Positions 1 to 10,019 are shown, counted from the stretch's first letter. The stretch: DNA of 64,000 nucleotides from Dyella_A sp050749815 (GCF_050749815.1 NZ_CP192735.1:3782001-3846000), one strand, 5' to 3'. Numbers and translations are program-made. The notes: generated by a model not told the origin, from the letters alone.

Positions 1-1
1 C

Positions 2-3000
2 GGTGGGGCGCGGCTCGATGCGAGCGGCGCGCTCGGCGGCGGCGCCATTCACGTGGGCGGCGGCTGGCAGGGCCACGATGCGTCGCTGCACAACGCCACC
101 CGCGTCGATGTGGACAACAGCGTATCGGTCGACGCCAGCGCCAGTAAGCGCGGTGACGGTGGCGAAGTGGTGTTCTGGTCCGACGGCAGCACCCACTTCG
201 CTGGACGGATCGACATCACGGGCGGTGCCCAGGGCGGCGATGGCGGCCGTGCGGAGGTCTCTGGCAAGCAGGACCTGGCCTACAGCGGCCGCACCGACGC
301 ACGCGCGACGAACGGCGCTACCGGCGACCTGTTGCTCGACCCCACCACCCTCACCATCCAGGCCGGCGTCGGCAGCGGCGACATCACGGGATCGACCGTG
401 TATGTCAGTGACCTGGAGGCGCAGACCGCCAACGTCATGCTGCAGGCCGACAGCGGCATCACCGTTGCGGACCTGAGCCTCAATGGCGGCGATGGCCACC
501 TCACGATGGCCAACAACGTCAGCCTGCGTCTGGAGAACACCAGCGGCACGATCAACTTCGCCAACAAGAACAACACCATCGAAGTGTTCGGCACCGGCAG
601 CATCTACATGCAGAGTGGCCGCACCGGCAGCGGCTACCTCACCAACGTGGCAAACCTTGTCGCCCACGGCACCGGCACGAATCCGGCTACGCTTCCCACT
701 CACAACGTCAGCACGCCCGGCGACGGTACGCCCGGCGCGGGTTCGATCACCCTTTACGGTGCCGACGGCATCTCGGTCGGCGGCGCACTGACCACCAACG
801 GCGGCTACGTGCGTATCTGGGGCGACTCGGACAACATGGGTGGCGGCGACCTGACGCTGAACTCGCCGATCAATACCAATGGCGGCAACCTGTACCTGTC
901 CACCGGCAGCGGCGCGGTCACGTTGAACTCGGACATGCTGCTGGGCGCCGGGCGCATCTTCTTCAAGGCCGACGGCTCGTACACCACCGGCGACAAGGTG
1001 CTCAACGGCCTGCTCAGCGCCAGCGGCGACGTCAATATCGATACCGCCTTCACCATGGGCGGCAACGCCAGCATCTACACCGACGGCAACATCAATTTCG
1101 GTGCGGTCAATGTCAACCTCAACACGGGCAGCGGTGTGCTGGTGCTGCGCGCCAACGCCATCGACTGGGGCTCGGCGACGCTGCAGAACCTGAGCACCGC
1201 CTCCATGCGCCTGGAGCCTTACGACGCCTCCACCAGCATGGTGCTGGGCGACGCCAGTGGCTTTGCTTCCGCCGCCACGCTGAACAAGCTGCCCGGCATC
1301 AAGAACCTCACCATCGGCCGCGAAGACGGCACCGGAACCATCAGCGTCTCGGGCGATTACAGCTTCAACGCTACCGGCAGCTTCGAGCTGGTCAACCGCA
1401 ATGTGGACATTTCGCTGGGCAGCCTGTCTACCACCGGCGACGTGATCCTCACCGGCGACAACATCAACATCGGCAAGGCGGTGACCGCAAGGAGCGGTGC
1501 CGGCAAGGTGACCATCCGCCAGTCTACGGCGTCCAACGAACTGCATCTGGGTTCCGGGCTCAGCAACGCCTCGATCGGCGAGGTCGATGCGGCCACGCTG
1601 GAGGTGGGCCGCAGCGACGGCGGCAACCTCGTGTTCGACAGCGACATCAGCACCGGTGCAACCACGGTGCACCTGAAGAGCGGCGGGCAGGTGATCGGCG
1701 TGGCCGGTGGTGTTTCCGCCGCCAGCCTAGCGATCACCGCTGGCGGCGGCGCTACGATCAGCGACGACACCTTCGACTTCACCACGCTGGGCCTGGACGT
1801 GGGCGGCGACAGCACCATCACCAGCGCCAGCAGCAACTGGAGCCTGGGCGCGGTGGACGGGTTGGCCGGCCTGAGCATCCAGTCCGGCAAGACCGCGACC
1901 GTGGCGTTGAAGGCGCGGGATACGCTCGGCCTGGGCTCGTCGATCGACTTCGCCGACTCCGGCAGCACCCTCCAGGCCACGGCCGGCAAGGGCTTTGGAG
2001 CGGGTTCCGTCGTGTTGGGCCACCAGTCGAACGCGACGGTGACGTTCGCCCTCGACAACAGCGCCACCTTCTCGCTGGGCGGCACCGGCACCGTATTGAG
2101 CAGCGCCGCGCTGACGCGCTTCAACGGCCTGGACACGCTTAACGTGGCGGCGGGCGACATCGACGTGACGGTCGACGACTTCGACGTCAGCGTCGGCAAC
2201 CGCATGCAGATCGATGCCGGCACCCTGCAGCAGCTTGGCGACATGCAGGTCGATACTGGCAGTCTTTACCTCAACGTGGATCAGGGCGGTCTGCAGCTGG
2301 ATCACGCGGTGACCGCCGCGCAGACAGTGGCGCTCAATGACACGGCGGGCGCCGGCATCCAGGGCAGTGGCGTCATTACCGCGGACGCGCTGGCGCTGCG
2401 TTCCCGTGGCACGGTCGATCTGGATGCCAGCACCCACCAGGTTGGCCGGATCGCTGCCGACGTGGGCAGCCTTTCGTTCACCAACGGCCGTACCCTGAGC
2501 GTGGGCAGCGTCGATGGCCTGGACGGTATCGAGGCCACCGGCGCCGTGGACGTGCGCGCCGCGGGCGCGAGCTCCGACCTGGTGCTGAATAACGCCGTGC
2601 ACGCCGGCAACAGCGGAGCAGCGCAGACCGCCGTGCTGCTCGCCGCGGGGCGCAACTTCATCAACCATGTCGGCGCCACGGCGGTGAGCGCGGACCAGGG
2701 TCGCTGGCTGGTCTATTCCACCTCGCCGCTCAACGACACCCGTGGCGGACTGGCCGCGGAGTTCAAGCAGTACGACGCCGGCACCGCCGACACCGTGCTC
2801 GACAACGGCAGCGGCTTTCTCTACACCGTCGCGCCGACCATCGGCGTGACCCTGACCGGTTCGGCCGACAAGGTCTACGACGGCACCGATGCGGCCAGCT
2901 CGGATGACATCGGCCTGTCGCTCAACGGCGCTATCGACGGGGACACGGTGGTCGTCAACAAGGGTACGTCGCACTACGACGACAAGAACGTCGGTAGCGG

Positions 3001-5476
3001 CAAGACCGTCACCATGGACGGTCTGGATATCGGCGGCACCAGCAATGGCAGCGTGCGCGTCTACGGCTACACGCTCGCCAGCACAAGCGCCAGTGGCGCC
3101 ATCGGTACGGTGACCAAGAAAACGATCAGCCTGGGCGCCGGCTCGGTCCAGGACAAGATCTACGATGGGACCACTGCGGCCCAGCTGGCCGGTAGCGTGA
3201 CTCTGGATGGCGTGATCGGTAGCGACAGCGTCTCGTTCGACACCGGCAGTGTCACCTTCGCCGACAGGAATGCCGGTACGGGCAAGCTCGTCAATGTCAC
3301 CGGCGTAAGCCTTGCCGGCACCGACGCGGGCAACTACGCGGTGGACGGCGCGACCTACGCTGACATCGACAGGCGCACCGTCACGGTGGGCGTGGCGGTG
3401 CAGGACAAGGTCTATGACGGCACCACCGACGCATCGTTGGCGAGCGTGTCGCCGAACAACCTGATTGCGGGTGACAAGGTGTGGCTGGATGCCCAGGCCG
3501 CCTTCACCGACAAGAACGTCGGCGACAACAAGAACGTCGTGGTCAGCGCCACTTTGAGCGGCGACGACGCGGGCAACTATGTTCTCGATGCGACCACGGC
3601 CAACCCGCGCGCCAGTACCGCGTCCATCACGCCCAAGATGATCGACGCCGGCACGCTGAGCGTGGCGGGCAAGGTCTACGACGGCAACCGCGACGCGACG
3701 GTTCACAGCACCGGCCCGGTCGGCGTGGTGGGTGGCGACGACCTGTCGCTCGATCTCACCGGCCTGTACGACGACAAGAACGCCGGCACCGGCAAGCACG
3801 TCGATGTATCGCTGGGCCTGAGCGGCGGCGATGCCGGCAACTACCGGCTGGCGAGCACCACCGCATCGTCCACGGGCGACATCACGCCCAAGACGATCGA
3901 TGCCGGCACGCTGAGCGTGGCGGGCAAGGTCTACGACGGCAACCGCGGCGCAACGGTCCACAGCACCGGCCCGGTCGGCGTGGTGGGTGGCGACGACCTG
4001 TCGCTCGATCTGACCGGCCTGTACGACAACAAGAACGCCGGCACCGGCAAGCATGTCGATGTATCGCTGGGCCTCAGTGGCGGCGACGCCGGCAACTACC
4101 GGCTGGGGAGCACCACCGCATCGTCCACGGGCGACATTACGCGCAAGACGATCGATGCCGGCACGCTGAGCGTGGCGGGCAAGGTCTACGACGGCAACCG
4201 CGACGCGACGGTCCACAGTACCGGCCTGGTCGGCGTGGTGGGTGGCGACGACCTGTCGCTCGATCTGACCGGCCTGTACGACGACAAGAACGCCGGCACC
4301 GGCAAGCACGTCGATGTATCGCTGGGCCTGAGCGGCGGCGACGCCGGCAACTACCAGCTGGCGAGCACCACCGCATCGTCCACGGGCGACATCACGCCCA
4401 AGTCGATCGATGCCGGCACGGTGGCGGTGGTGGATAAGCGCTTCGACGGCAACGGCGATGCAACCTTGGTGCTCCCACCTCTGCAGGGGCTGGTCGACGG
4501 TGACGACGTGGCGTTGCAGGGGCAGGGCCAGTTCGACACCAGCGGAACCGGCGCGAACAAGACGGTGCAGATCGCGCTGTCCCTAAGCGGTACGGATGCA
4601 GGCAACTATGCGCTGGTCAACGCGCACCAGCAGGCAGTTGCGGGGATAAGTGACCTGCCGGGTCGCAACGCCGTGGATGCAATCTCACAATCGTCTCTGG
4701 GCGGCAACGGTACGCAGCCCGGTACGAGCGATACAGCCGCAGGCACCTCGCCAGGCGCGATCGCAGCATCCACCGGTGCGATGGGCGATCTGGCCGGCTC
4801 CGCACAACCTCATCTGGGTGCCAGTTCGCTGGATCCGGCGGCTGTTGGCGGTGTAGATGGTGGCGGCAGCGGCTCGGCCGCCACGGGCGCGGGAGCCGGT
4901 ACGCTCGCCAGCGGCGGCCAGGGTGCAGACAACGCCAGAGCCAATAGCAACGGTGTCGCGAATGACGCAGGCCATGACGGTGCGGGCGATGGGGATGCGA
5001 GCGACGCGGCGGGTACGAGTGCCAGTGGACGCGATGCCGGCGATGCGACGATGGACCAGATGCTTCGTAACGGCGATGGCGTGACTATCTCGCTGGTTGG
5101 CGATGCTTTGGCTAAGCCGCGTATCACGATCCTGCCCGTGTTCACCGAGGAAGGGCAGACGGTCGATCGGTTCCGGGTGGACGACCTGGGCGACAGCCTG
5201 GCGCTGCACTCGGTGTCCGGTGAGCGCGACGCCGCGCCAAGCCTGGAGCAGCCGGTGCGTTTGCGGGCTTCGACTCAGGTCAAGGTCGGCGAGAAGGAGA
5301 CCGCCTCGCTCCACATGGAGTTGTTGCAGGACGGCACCCTGCACGTCGTGGCGTCGGCGAACGCAGCCAAGCTCGGTCGGGACGCGCTGGTCGCGTACAG
5401 CCTCTCCGCCCTGAGACGGCAGGCAGGCATCCATCCCCAACAGGTGCATGCACTGGTGCTCGGCTTCACCCGCTGA
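2..5476 (+). CDS. YDG-repeat filamentous adhesin (5' truncated by window edge)
   Basis: C-terminal 1,824 residues of a very large surface adhesin of the filamentous haemagglutinin (TpsA) type; the frame is open to the window edge, so the start and secretion domain lie outside. The first ~900 residues are Gly/Asn/Asp/Thr-rich beta-helix-like sequence. From about 2,850 to 4,480 come seven YDG domains, each opening with K-[VI]-YDG-[TN] (the last reads KRFDG); numbers 4-6 are almost identical 85-residue copies. A Gly/Ala/Ser/Asp-rich low-complexity linker (about 4,660-5,060) precedes a ~125-residue compact C-terminal domain. In this family such proteins are exported by a TpsB-type outer-membrane partner; none is in the window, so it should lie upstream. 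Adhesin assignment is firm at family level; the ligand is unknown. Confidence 0.9.
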   Translation, partial: GGARLDASGALGGGAIHVGGGWQGHDASLHNATRVDVDNSVSVDASASKRGDGGEVVFWSDGSTHFAGRIDITGGAQGGDGGRAEVSGKQDLAYSGRTDARATNGATGDLLLDPTTLTIQAGVGSGDITGSTVYVSDLEAQTANVMLQADSGITVADLSLNGGDGHLTMANNVSLRLENTSGTINFANKNNTIEVFGTGSIYMQSGRTGSGYLTNVANLVAHGTGTNPATLPTHNVSTPGDGTPGAGSITLYGADGISVGGALTTNGGYVRIWGDSDNMGGGDLTLNSPINTNGGNLYLSTGSGAVTLNSDMLLGAGRIFFKADGSYTTGDKVLNGLLSASGDVNIDTAFTMGGNASIYTDGNINFGAVNVNLNTGSGVLVLRANAIDWGSATLQNLSTASMRLEPYDASTSMVLGDASGFASAATLNKLPGIKNLTIGREDGTGTISVSGDYSFNATGSFELVNRNVDISLGSLSTTGDVILTGDNINIGKAVTARSGAGKVTIRQSTASNELHLGSGLSNASIGEVDAATLEVGRSDGGNLVFDSDISTGATTVHLKSGGQVIGVAGGVSAASLAITAGGGATISDDTFDFTTLGLDVGGDSTITSASSNWSLGAVDGLAGLSIQSGKTATVALKARDTLGLGSSIDFADSGSTLQATAGKGFGAGSVVLGHQSNATVTFALDNSATFSLGGTGTVLSSAALTRFNGLDTLNVAAGDIDVTVDDFDVSVGNRMQIDAGTLQQLGDMQVDTGSLYLNVDQGGLQLDHAVTAAQTVALNDTAGAGIQGSGVITADALALRSRGTVDLDASTHQVGRIAADVGSLSFTNGRTLSVGSVDGLDGIEATGAVDVRAAGASSDLVLNNAVHAGNSGAAQTAVLLAAGRNFINHVGATAVSADQGRWLVYSTSPLNDTRGGLAAEFKQYDAGTADTVLDNGSGFLYTVAPTIGVTLTGSADKVYDGTDAASSDDIGLSLNGAIDGDTVVVNKGTSHYDDKNVGSGKTVTMDGLDIGGTSNGSVRVYGYTLASTSASGAIGTVTKKTISLGAGSVQDKIYDGTTAAQLAGSVTLDGVIGSDSVSFDTGSVTFADRNAGTGKLVNVTGVSLAGTDAGNYAVDGATYADIDRRTVTVGVAVQDKVYDGTTDASLASVSPNNLIAGDKVWLDAQAAFTDKNVGDNKNVVVSATLSGDDAGNYVLDATTANPRASTASITPKMIDAGTLSVAGKVYDGNRDATVHSTGPVGVVGGDDLSLDLTGLYDDKNAGTGKHVDVSLGLSGGDAGNYRLASTTASSTGDITPKTIDAGTLSVAGKVYDGNRGATVHSTGPVGVVGGDDLSLDLTGLYDNKNAGTGKHVDVSLGLSGGDAGNYRLGSTTASSTGDITRKTIDAGTLSVAGKVYDGNRDATVHSTGLVGVVGGDDLSLDLTGLYDDKNAGTGKHVDVSLGLSGGDAGNYQLASTTASSTGDITPKSIDAGTVAVVDKRFDGNGDATLVLPPLQGLVDGDDVALQGQGQFDTSGTGANKTVQIALSLSGTDAGNYALVNAHQQAVAGISDLPGRNAVDAISQSSLGGNGTQPGTSDTAAGTSPGAIAASTGAMGDLAGSAQPHLGASSLDPAAVGGVDGGGSGSAATGAGAGTLASGGQGADNARANSNGVANDAGHDGAGDGDASDAAGTSASGRDAGDATMDQMLRNGDGVTISLVGDALAKPRITILPVFTEEGQTVDRFRVDDLGDSLALHSVSGERDAAPSLEQPVRLRASTQVKVGEKETASLHMELLQDGTLHVVASANAAKLGRDALVAYSLSALRRQAGIHPQQVHALVLGFTR
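3641..4405 (+). repeat. Three tandem 255-bp in-frame repeats in the adhesin
   Basis: Units begin at 3641, 3896 and 4151 (anchor ATCGA followed by GCCGGCACG), with exactly 255 bp spacing, i.e. 85 codons. Differences between units are a handful of substitutions. The next unit, from 4406, is clearly diverged. Near identity at DNA level implies recent duplication or gene conversion. Confidence 0.95.
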
Positions 5477-5629
5477 GACAGGCGAGTCGGACAGGTCGAA
5501 GCGCATGAGCAACGGCGGCAGTCCCATGCCGCCGCGCCGGCAAAAGGGGACGTGGCTGATTGAATTTGGCTGCTTGGCCAACGATCGGTTGATGGCGGCT
5601 TCTGGCCGTCCGGGTCGAGTTGAGGGGCG

Positions 5630-5657
5630 GTGACATCCCCCGCGTGGGGGATGTCAC
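5630..5657. terminator. Perfect 12-bp hairpin downstream of the adhesin
   Basis: GTGACATCCCCC (5630-5641) pairs fully with GGGGGATGTCAC (5646-5657) around a GCGT loop, 154 bp after the adhesin stop. There is no T-run on either side, so it may be a Rho-assisted terminator, an mRNA 3' end stabiliser or a dispersed palindrome. Confidence 0.5.
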
Positions 5658-5745
5658 GACCGATCGGCCTCGATCCAGGATTGCTTGACACAGAGTGCGG
5701 CTTAACTCGAACGTTAGGCGTCGCAACATCTCCTCCGGAGCACCT

Positions 5746-6147
5746 GTGGAAACGCCCTCTAAAGACGACACCCAACAGGTCGGCCTGGATACGGCGGCCG
5801 GCCTGTCATACGACTACCTGAAGCAGCTCGGGACCATTGCCATGACGGCGGCTGGCGGCTTGATCGCGCTGGTGCAGTTCGTCGAGGGTGACAAGCGATT
5901 CTTCGTCAAGATCATGATCGCCACGAGCATGATGTTCCTGGCGGCGTTGCTGGCTTTTCTGGCGCAGTACTCGCTTGTGGACCGCCTCAGGCAAACGCAT
6001 CGGGTTTTGCGGATAGCCAAGCCACGGTCGTCGTATGCGTCGGCGAAGAAGGCCGAGAAGATCTACGAGGGTCTGGCACTGTGGCTCTTGTCGATCAGCA
6101 TGGGCATCGCTCTCTATGCGTTGATGAGCGCGGGTGGGCCAACGTAA
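5746..6147 (+). CDS. Small membrane protein, function unknown
   Basis: 133-residue protein that I do not recognise. The GTG at 5746 is chosen because GGAG lies at 5737-5740, five bases ahead; an in-frame ATG at 5695 has no ribosome site. Three hydrophobic stretches are visible: about residues 24-45, 52-75 and 110-130, with a basic, Arg/Lys-rich loop (RLRQTHRVLRIAKPRSSYASAKK) between the second and third that would be cytoplasmic by the positive-inside rule. No catalytic motif is seen. It stands alone between the adhesin and a convergent lipoprotein gene. Confidence 0.7.
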   Translation: METPSKDDTQQVGLDTAAGLSYDYLKQLGTIAMTAAGGLIALVQFVEGDKRFFVKIMIATSMMFLAALLAFLAQYSLVDRLRQTHRVLRIAKPRSSYASAKKAEKIYEGLALWLLSISMGIALYALMSAGGPT

Positions 6148-6380
6148 GCGTTCTTGATGCGGTAAAAGATGATGCTTCAGTTGAGGCGGCCAGGGATCCG
6201 TCGACTCGCACCGACATGATGCCCGGTTCGTGCGCTCCACGCCGCGTTCAAGGCCGGCGCTGGTCGGCGTGCCGGTGACGAGAGAGCAGCTCTCGACGGG
6301 CCGGCAGAGCGCCCCGCCGCGCGAGATAGAGGCGGCATGTGTTTCAGGCGGCACCTTCCCTGGCATGGACACGAACGCCA

Positions 6381-6995
6381 TCAACCGGCCCGCTGAGGCG
6401 TCCCGCTACCGCTGGCCCGAGCCGCATCCACCTTGGTCATGAATTCCCGAATGGACACGATGGCCGTGGGCTTGCCATCCGGAAGATGGTCCGCGGAGAA
6501 CTTGGCGTCCTGGTAGTCGCTGCCGATGACGCGCAGCCAGCAGTCCTTTGCCGTCGCCATCCGCCTAAGAAGCGCATAGGGGATCAGTACTTCGCCCCTG
6601 CTGGAGGTTCGGATCGTGTGCGAGACGGCATTGGAGAAGCCGCTGCTGAGATCACTGGGTTTGCCAGAGGGGAACGACGATACCTGGCCGTCGATACTGA
6701 TCTGCAGGGTCTCGAAGCTTTGCACCGTGGGCGCATCGCTCGAGACCGTTGACTCGTAAGACAACACCAGTGTCACCGACTGTGGCGCGTCACTCGCCCA
6801 GCGCGCTCCCAGCCGCAGCGGTGTACCGCGCGCGCTTCCGGGATCGTAAAGGGCATTCGGCGACACATCGATGATGGTCGCGTGATCCGATGCCGAAACG
6901 CGCTGCGACACCACCCCCATGCCGGTGAGCTTGTCCACCGCCGTGCAGCCACAAAGCGCCAGCAACGCCGCGCTCAAAACCCATGGTGCTTTCAT
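6381..6995 (-). CDS. Predicted lipoprotein, function unknown
   Basis: 204-residue protein with a lipoprotein signal: a basic start (MKAP), hydrophobic core and a Cys after ALCG (residue about 17), followed by TAVDKLTGMG. The third of three clustered ATG codons (6995) is chosen because GGAGGT sits eight bases ahead of it; the others overlap or touch that site. The mature part has beta-type alternation and no motif I recognise. Likely attached to the inner leaflet of the outer membrane or to the inner membrane. It is transcribed away from the heme-protein gene region and appears monocistronic. Confidence 0.7.
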   Translation of the reverse strand: MKAPWVLSAALLALCGCTAVDKLTGMGVVSQRVSASDHATIIDVSPNALYDPGSARGTPLRLGARWASDAPQSVTLVLSYESTVSSDAPTVQSFETLQISIDGQVSSFPSGKPSDLSSGFSNAVSHTIRTSSRGEVLIPYALLRRMATAKDCWLRVIGSDYQDAKFSADHLPDGKPTAIVSIREFMTKVDAARASGSGTPQRAG

Positions 6996-7137
6996 GATCA
7001 TGACCTCCATGTGGAGTAGCTAACGGATAGCTGATCCTCTACGCCGCGAAGTGCAAGCAAGTCCTTCGATACTTGTAAATGATCTGAAATGTCTGAGCGT
7101 TCTCGTCGATTCAAGCCAGTCAGAACTGAACGACTTG

Positions 7138-7178
7138 GGGCAGGTCCACTTGCAAGGATCTGCGAAGTGGGCCTGCCC
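7138..7178. terminator. 14-bp hairpin at the 3' end of the heme-protein gene
   Basis: GGGCAGGTCCACTT (7138-7151) pairs with AAGTGGGCCTGCCC (7165-7178) with a single T-G wobble and a 13-base loop. On the minus strand it lies 26 bases past the stop of the gene ending at 7204. No T-run follows. Part of the sequence recurs near 19781 (see dispersed repeat). Confidence 0.45.
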
Positions 7179-7203
7179 TGTCTATCGACGAATCAGGCGC
7201 GAG

Positions 7204-8952
7204 CTACTTGGTTTTCTTCAGGTAGCGGACGACCTTGTTGAGCAGCACTGGCTCGACGGTGCCAGCGGTGTCCGGCGTAGTGTCGCGGCCACCGGCGAGA
7301 ATGAAGCTGAAGTCCGACCCTCCGTGCTGGGCATTGCCATGACAACCCATGCATCCGCCCATGTTGAAGGTGTGGCCCGCGTGCGCCACGTTCTTGAAGG
7401 GGCTGCCATCGGCGTTGAAGTCGGTGATGGTGTTGATCAACGTGCCGCCTTCACCCTCGGGCAGCGAGCTGCCGTAGGGATAGAACTGACCGCTGAAGAC
7501 CTGCAGGTCGTAGTCGGTCTCGATGGTGCTGTTGGCCTGGTAGTAGGTGGCGGCGTCGGCGCCGGTGTAGGTCTGGCCGGGCACCGGCTTGTCGATCGGC
7601 TTGGCCTGCACGTTCACCAGCTTGTAGTAGGCCCACGGTGTCTTGGTGCCTGCCGGGAAGTGCGCGGCCATGTAGGTGGCGATGGCCTGGTGGGCTTCCT
7701 GGTTGACGGTGATGATGTCCTGCGGAATGGCGTGCTTGCGGGTGTTCACCTTGATGGTGCCGGTCACCAGGCCGCTGTTGGGCACGTTGGCGTAGTTGAG
7801 TTGCGGGCCCGCATCGCCGAACTCGCCCTCGGTGTACTTGAACGACTGGCCCGCCTTTGCCGTGGCGTTGACCGACTCGATGGCCGGGGTCAACGCGCTG
7901 GCCGCCGGCTTGAGCAGCGTGCCGTTCGCGTCCTCCACCGGCTGGCCGCTGGCGTCGAGGATGTTGTCGGTCTGCTCGAAGGTAGCGAAGATGAAGTACG
8001 GCGCCGAGGGCGTCTTCTGGATGATGTGCAGGCCGACCAGGGCCAGTGTCTCGTCGACGGGGACGATCTGGGTGACGCCGTTGGTAGTGTTCTTGGCGTA
8101 GTAACGCACCTTGGTGGTGTAGAAGCGGCTGGGATCCTCGCTTGAGCCGAGGCGACGCCAGGCCGCCTTGAGCTCGATGGTGCCGTAGGGAAAGCTCACC
8201 AGCGTGCTCGAGCCCGGGGTCGGGTCCTTGCCTTGCTGCTGGATATAAGCCCTGGTGGCCTTGATGTACGGTCCTGACGTGTCGGTCGACCACCAGCCCT
8301 TCGGACACACATAGTCGAAGTCCACCCGGTTGCCCTTGGCCAGGAACAGGATCTCGTTGTTGAGTGGTGTCGCGGTGCCGTTGGCCACGCCGGCAAAGAT
8401 GTGATCCAGACCGATCTGGCTGTTCTCGTCGGCATTGATCCAGGGCGGGTTGGGACCGCTGGGAACCACGTGAGTGGTGGCGGTGCTTGCGTAGTTGTAT
8501 TGCGGTGCTGCGTCGTAGTTGCACTGGTAGGGCGGGTTCATGCCACTGCTCGCCGTCGTGCCTGCCGGCAAACCGGCGCCGGGAAAAATCTCCACCTTGT
8601 TGCGATAGGTGTGCCACGCCAGCGGACCGGTGTAACTGGGGTCGCCGAAATACTTGGTGGTGTCGGGCGTGTCGCGCGTGCCGGGCGCGCCGTTCTGCGC
8701 CACCGCGGGCCAGTTCAGTGCGATGAATTCTTCCCAGGCAAAGATGGCCGCCTGGCTCAGCGAGGCATTGCTGGCACCGCCTGGAATGTCGCTGGGCACG
8801 TTCGGGCTGATCTGCACCGGCAGGATGTGCGGCGCCGTTTTCTGCGATTGGGAGTGGGTGGCTGCGGTCGCCGGAGCGACCAGGCAGACGGTGATGGCGG
8901 CGACGATCGCGGAAATGACGGCGGCCCGCTGACGGTTAGAGCGAGTTTTCAT
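7204..8952 (-). CDS. Secreted protein with a C-terminal c-type heme site
   Basis: 582-residue exported protein. The start at 8952 (MKTRSNRQ) follows AAAGGGGAA and begins a classical signal peptide ending at about residue 31 (APATA). The body contains W-rich segments such as FAWEEFIALNWPA near the mature N terminus, and a single heme motif, CMGCH, about 49 residues from the C terminus, preceded by HTFNMGG and followed by GNAQHGG. One heme on a ~550-residue periplasmic body is unusual for a simple electron carrier and suggests a fused enzymatic or binding domain, which I cannot name. No cytochrome maturation genes are nearby. Family assignment is limited to c-type heme protein. Confidence 0.75.
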   Translation of the reverse strand: MKTRSNRQRAAVISAIVAAITVCLVAPATAATHSQSQKTAPHILPVQISPNVPSDIPGGASNASLSQAAIFAWEEFIALNWPAVAQNGAPGTRDTPDTTKYFGDPSYTGPLAWHTYRNKVEIFPGAGLPAGTTASSGMNPPYQCNYDAAPQYNYASTATTHVVPSGPNPPWINADENSQIGLDHIFAGVANGTATPLNNEILFLAKGNRVDFDYVCPKGWWSTDTSGPYIKATRAYIQQQGKDPTPGSSTLVSFPYGTIELKAAWRRLGSSEDPSRFYTTKVRYYAKNTTNGVTQIVPVDETLALVGLHIIQKTPSAPYFIFATFEQTDNILDASGQPVEDANGTLLKPAASALTPAIESVNATAKAGQSFKYTEGEFGDAGPQLNYANVPNSGLVTGTIKVNTRKHAIPQDIITVNQEAHQAIATYMAAHFPAGTKTPWAYYKLVNVQAKPIDKPVPGQTYTGADAATYYQANSTIETDYDLQVFSGQFYPYGSSLPEGEGGTLINTITDFNADGSPFKNVAHAGHTFNMGGCMGCHGNAQHGGSDFSFILAGGRDTTPDTAGTVEPVLLNKVVRYLKKTK

Positions 8953-9425
8953 GGGTTCCCCTTTCCTGGGCGTTATGCGTAGTGGTTCTGCTTCCCTGCG
9001 GTTCGATGGAAAGAACCGCGCATGTGCCGTGACGCGTACACCGTGCATCGGGCACTCGATGACGGCGTGGCCACACACCTGCCCGTGCACCGCGCGTGCG
9101 GGCGGATCACTATGGTGTATGGGTGAGCGACGTGGCGCGCAGCCGCGTTCAAGCCTGTGCTGGATGCATTCGGTCTGGCCCCCTGTAGCCAATTACTTAT
9201 TAGCCTGAGGCTGCGGACGGCAGCAATAGGAAATAGCGGGCATGTGAGATCTTGCGATTTGCGAATGCCAGCGCGCGGCCGCATGGGCTGAGTACCCCCG
9301 ATACAAACGCAAGGAGGTGATGCAGAGCGGGCGCCATCCGTATGGCTGGCGAAACGCTCATGCCTGATTCGCATCGAAGTGGAGCAGTATCTGGCTGCCT
9401 CCAGGCCTGCACTCCCGCATGGTGC
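8953..9425. other. 473-bp non-coding stretch
   Basis: Lies between the minus-strand 130-aa gene and the start of the heme-protein gene. It holds the presumed promoter and GGGG-containing ribosome site of the latter near 8953-8965. Short ORFs here have no ribosome sites and poor coding bias. An A/T-richer patch at 9185-9205 is the only other feature I see. Confidence 0.5.
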
Positions 9426-9818
9426 TTAGAGCAAATTGAGCACCGCCGTGCGGAAAGCTCCGTAGTTGCCGTCGTTGACGATGGCTCCGTCGTAGTGATT
9501 CATGATCAGCCGGAACAGCTGCCATGCCGCGGTGGTTTCCACCGAGAACCACTCCGTGCCAACAATCGGATGCAGGCCGCTGAGGATGATGTCGTTCTTG
9601 ATCCGTGTGCCCAGGTTGTGGGCTGCCATCTGATTGGTGATCACCCCTGCCACGCCGAAATCGGGATTGTGCGTGGTGTAGCCCCCGCGCACGCCGAGCG
9701 TGGTGAAGGCGTTCGTGTCGCCGAACTTGAAATAATTGCCCTTTGCGCCGTGATGTCCGTACTTGACGTAGGTGTCCAACTGCGCGCCCGGGGTCATGAT
9801 GAAATACGCGTTCTGCAC
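9426..9818 (-). CDS. 130-residue protein of unknown family
   Basis: Orphan protein of 130 residues with no signal peptide. GTG at 9818 is chosen because AAGGA lies about eight bases ahead and because the sequence upstream in the same frame is Arg/Pro-rich antisense-like text. The protein is rich in Gly, Asn, His and Tyr (KYGHHGAKGNYFKFGD, NHYDGAIVNDGNYGA) and shows no recognisable motif. It is divergent from the DUF6916 gene and sits at the edge of the tail-collar island, so a role with those proteins is possible but only inferred from position. Confidence 0.6.
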   Translation of the reverse strand: MQNAYFIMTPGAQLDTYVKYGHHGAKGNYFKFGDTNAFTTLGVRGGYTTHNPDFGVAGVITNQMAAHNLGTRIKNDIILSGLHPIVGTEWFSVETTAAWQLFRLIMNHYDGAIVNDGNYGAFRTAVLNLL

Positions 9819-10019
9819 TGCTGCTCTTCCTTGTGGTTTTCCAAAGCGCTTGCGGGGGCGGTGCCGGGCGATCGCCGGACGTCGGCGTTCCGGAAACATC
9901 GGGCCAGTGCCAACCGGCTGTCGCACGAGTTTGCGGTGAGGCGATCGGCGCGAGCGCTTCCTATCCAGTAGTGCGAAAAAGCAAGGAAGAATTGTCGACG
10001 GCTGGTGTCGCCAGCCCAT

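Noticed and set aside
1727..4309. 860-codon minus-strand ORF through the adhesin
   Set aside because: Antisense shadow caused by GC-rich third positions; it mirrors the 85-residue repeats and has no ribosome site or protein-like composition.
3641..4405. CRISPR-like array
   Set aside because: Repeats are 255 bp, contiguous, in frame and coding; no spacers.
3481..4437. 318-codon plus-strand ORF in another frame of the adhesin repeats
   Set aside because: Arg/Gly/His-rich repeat text is the out-of-frame reading of the YDG repeats.
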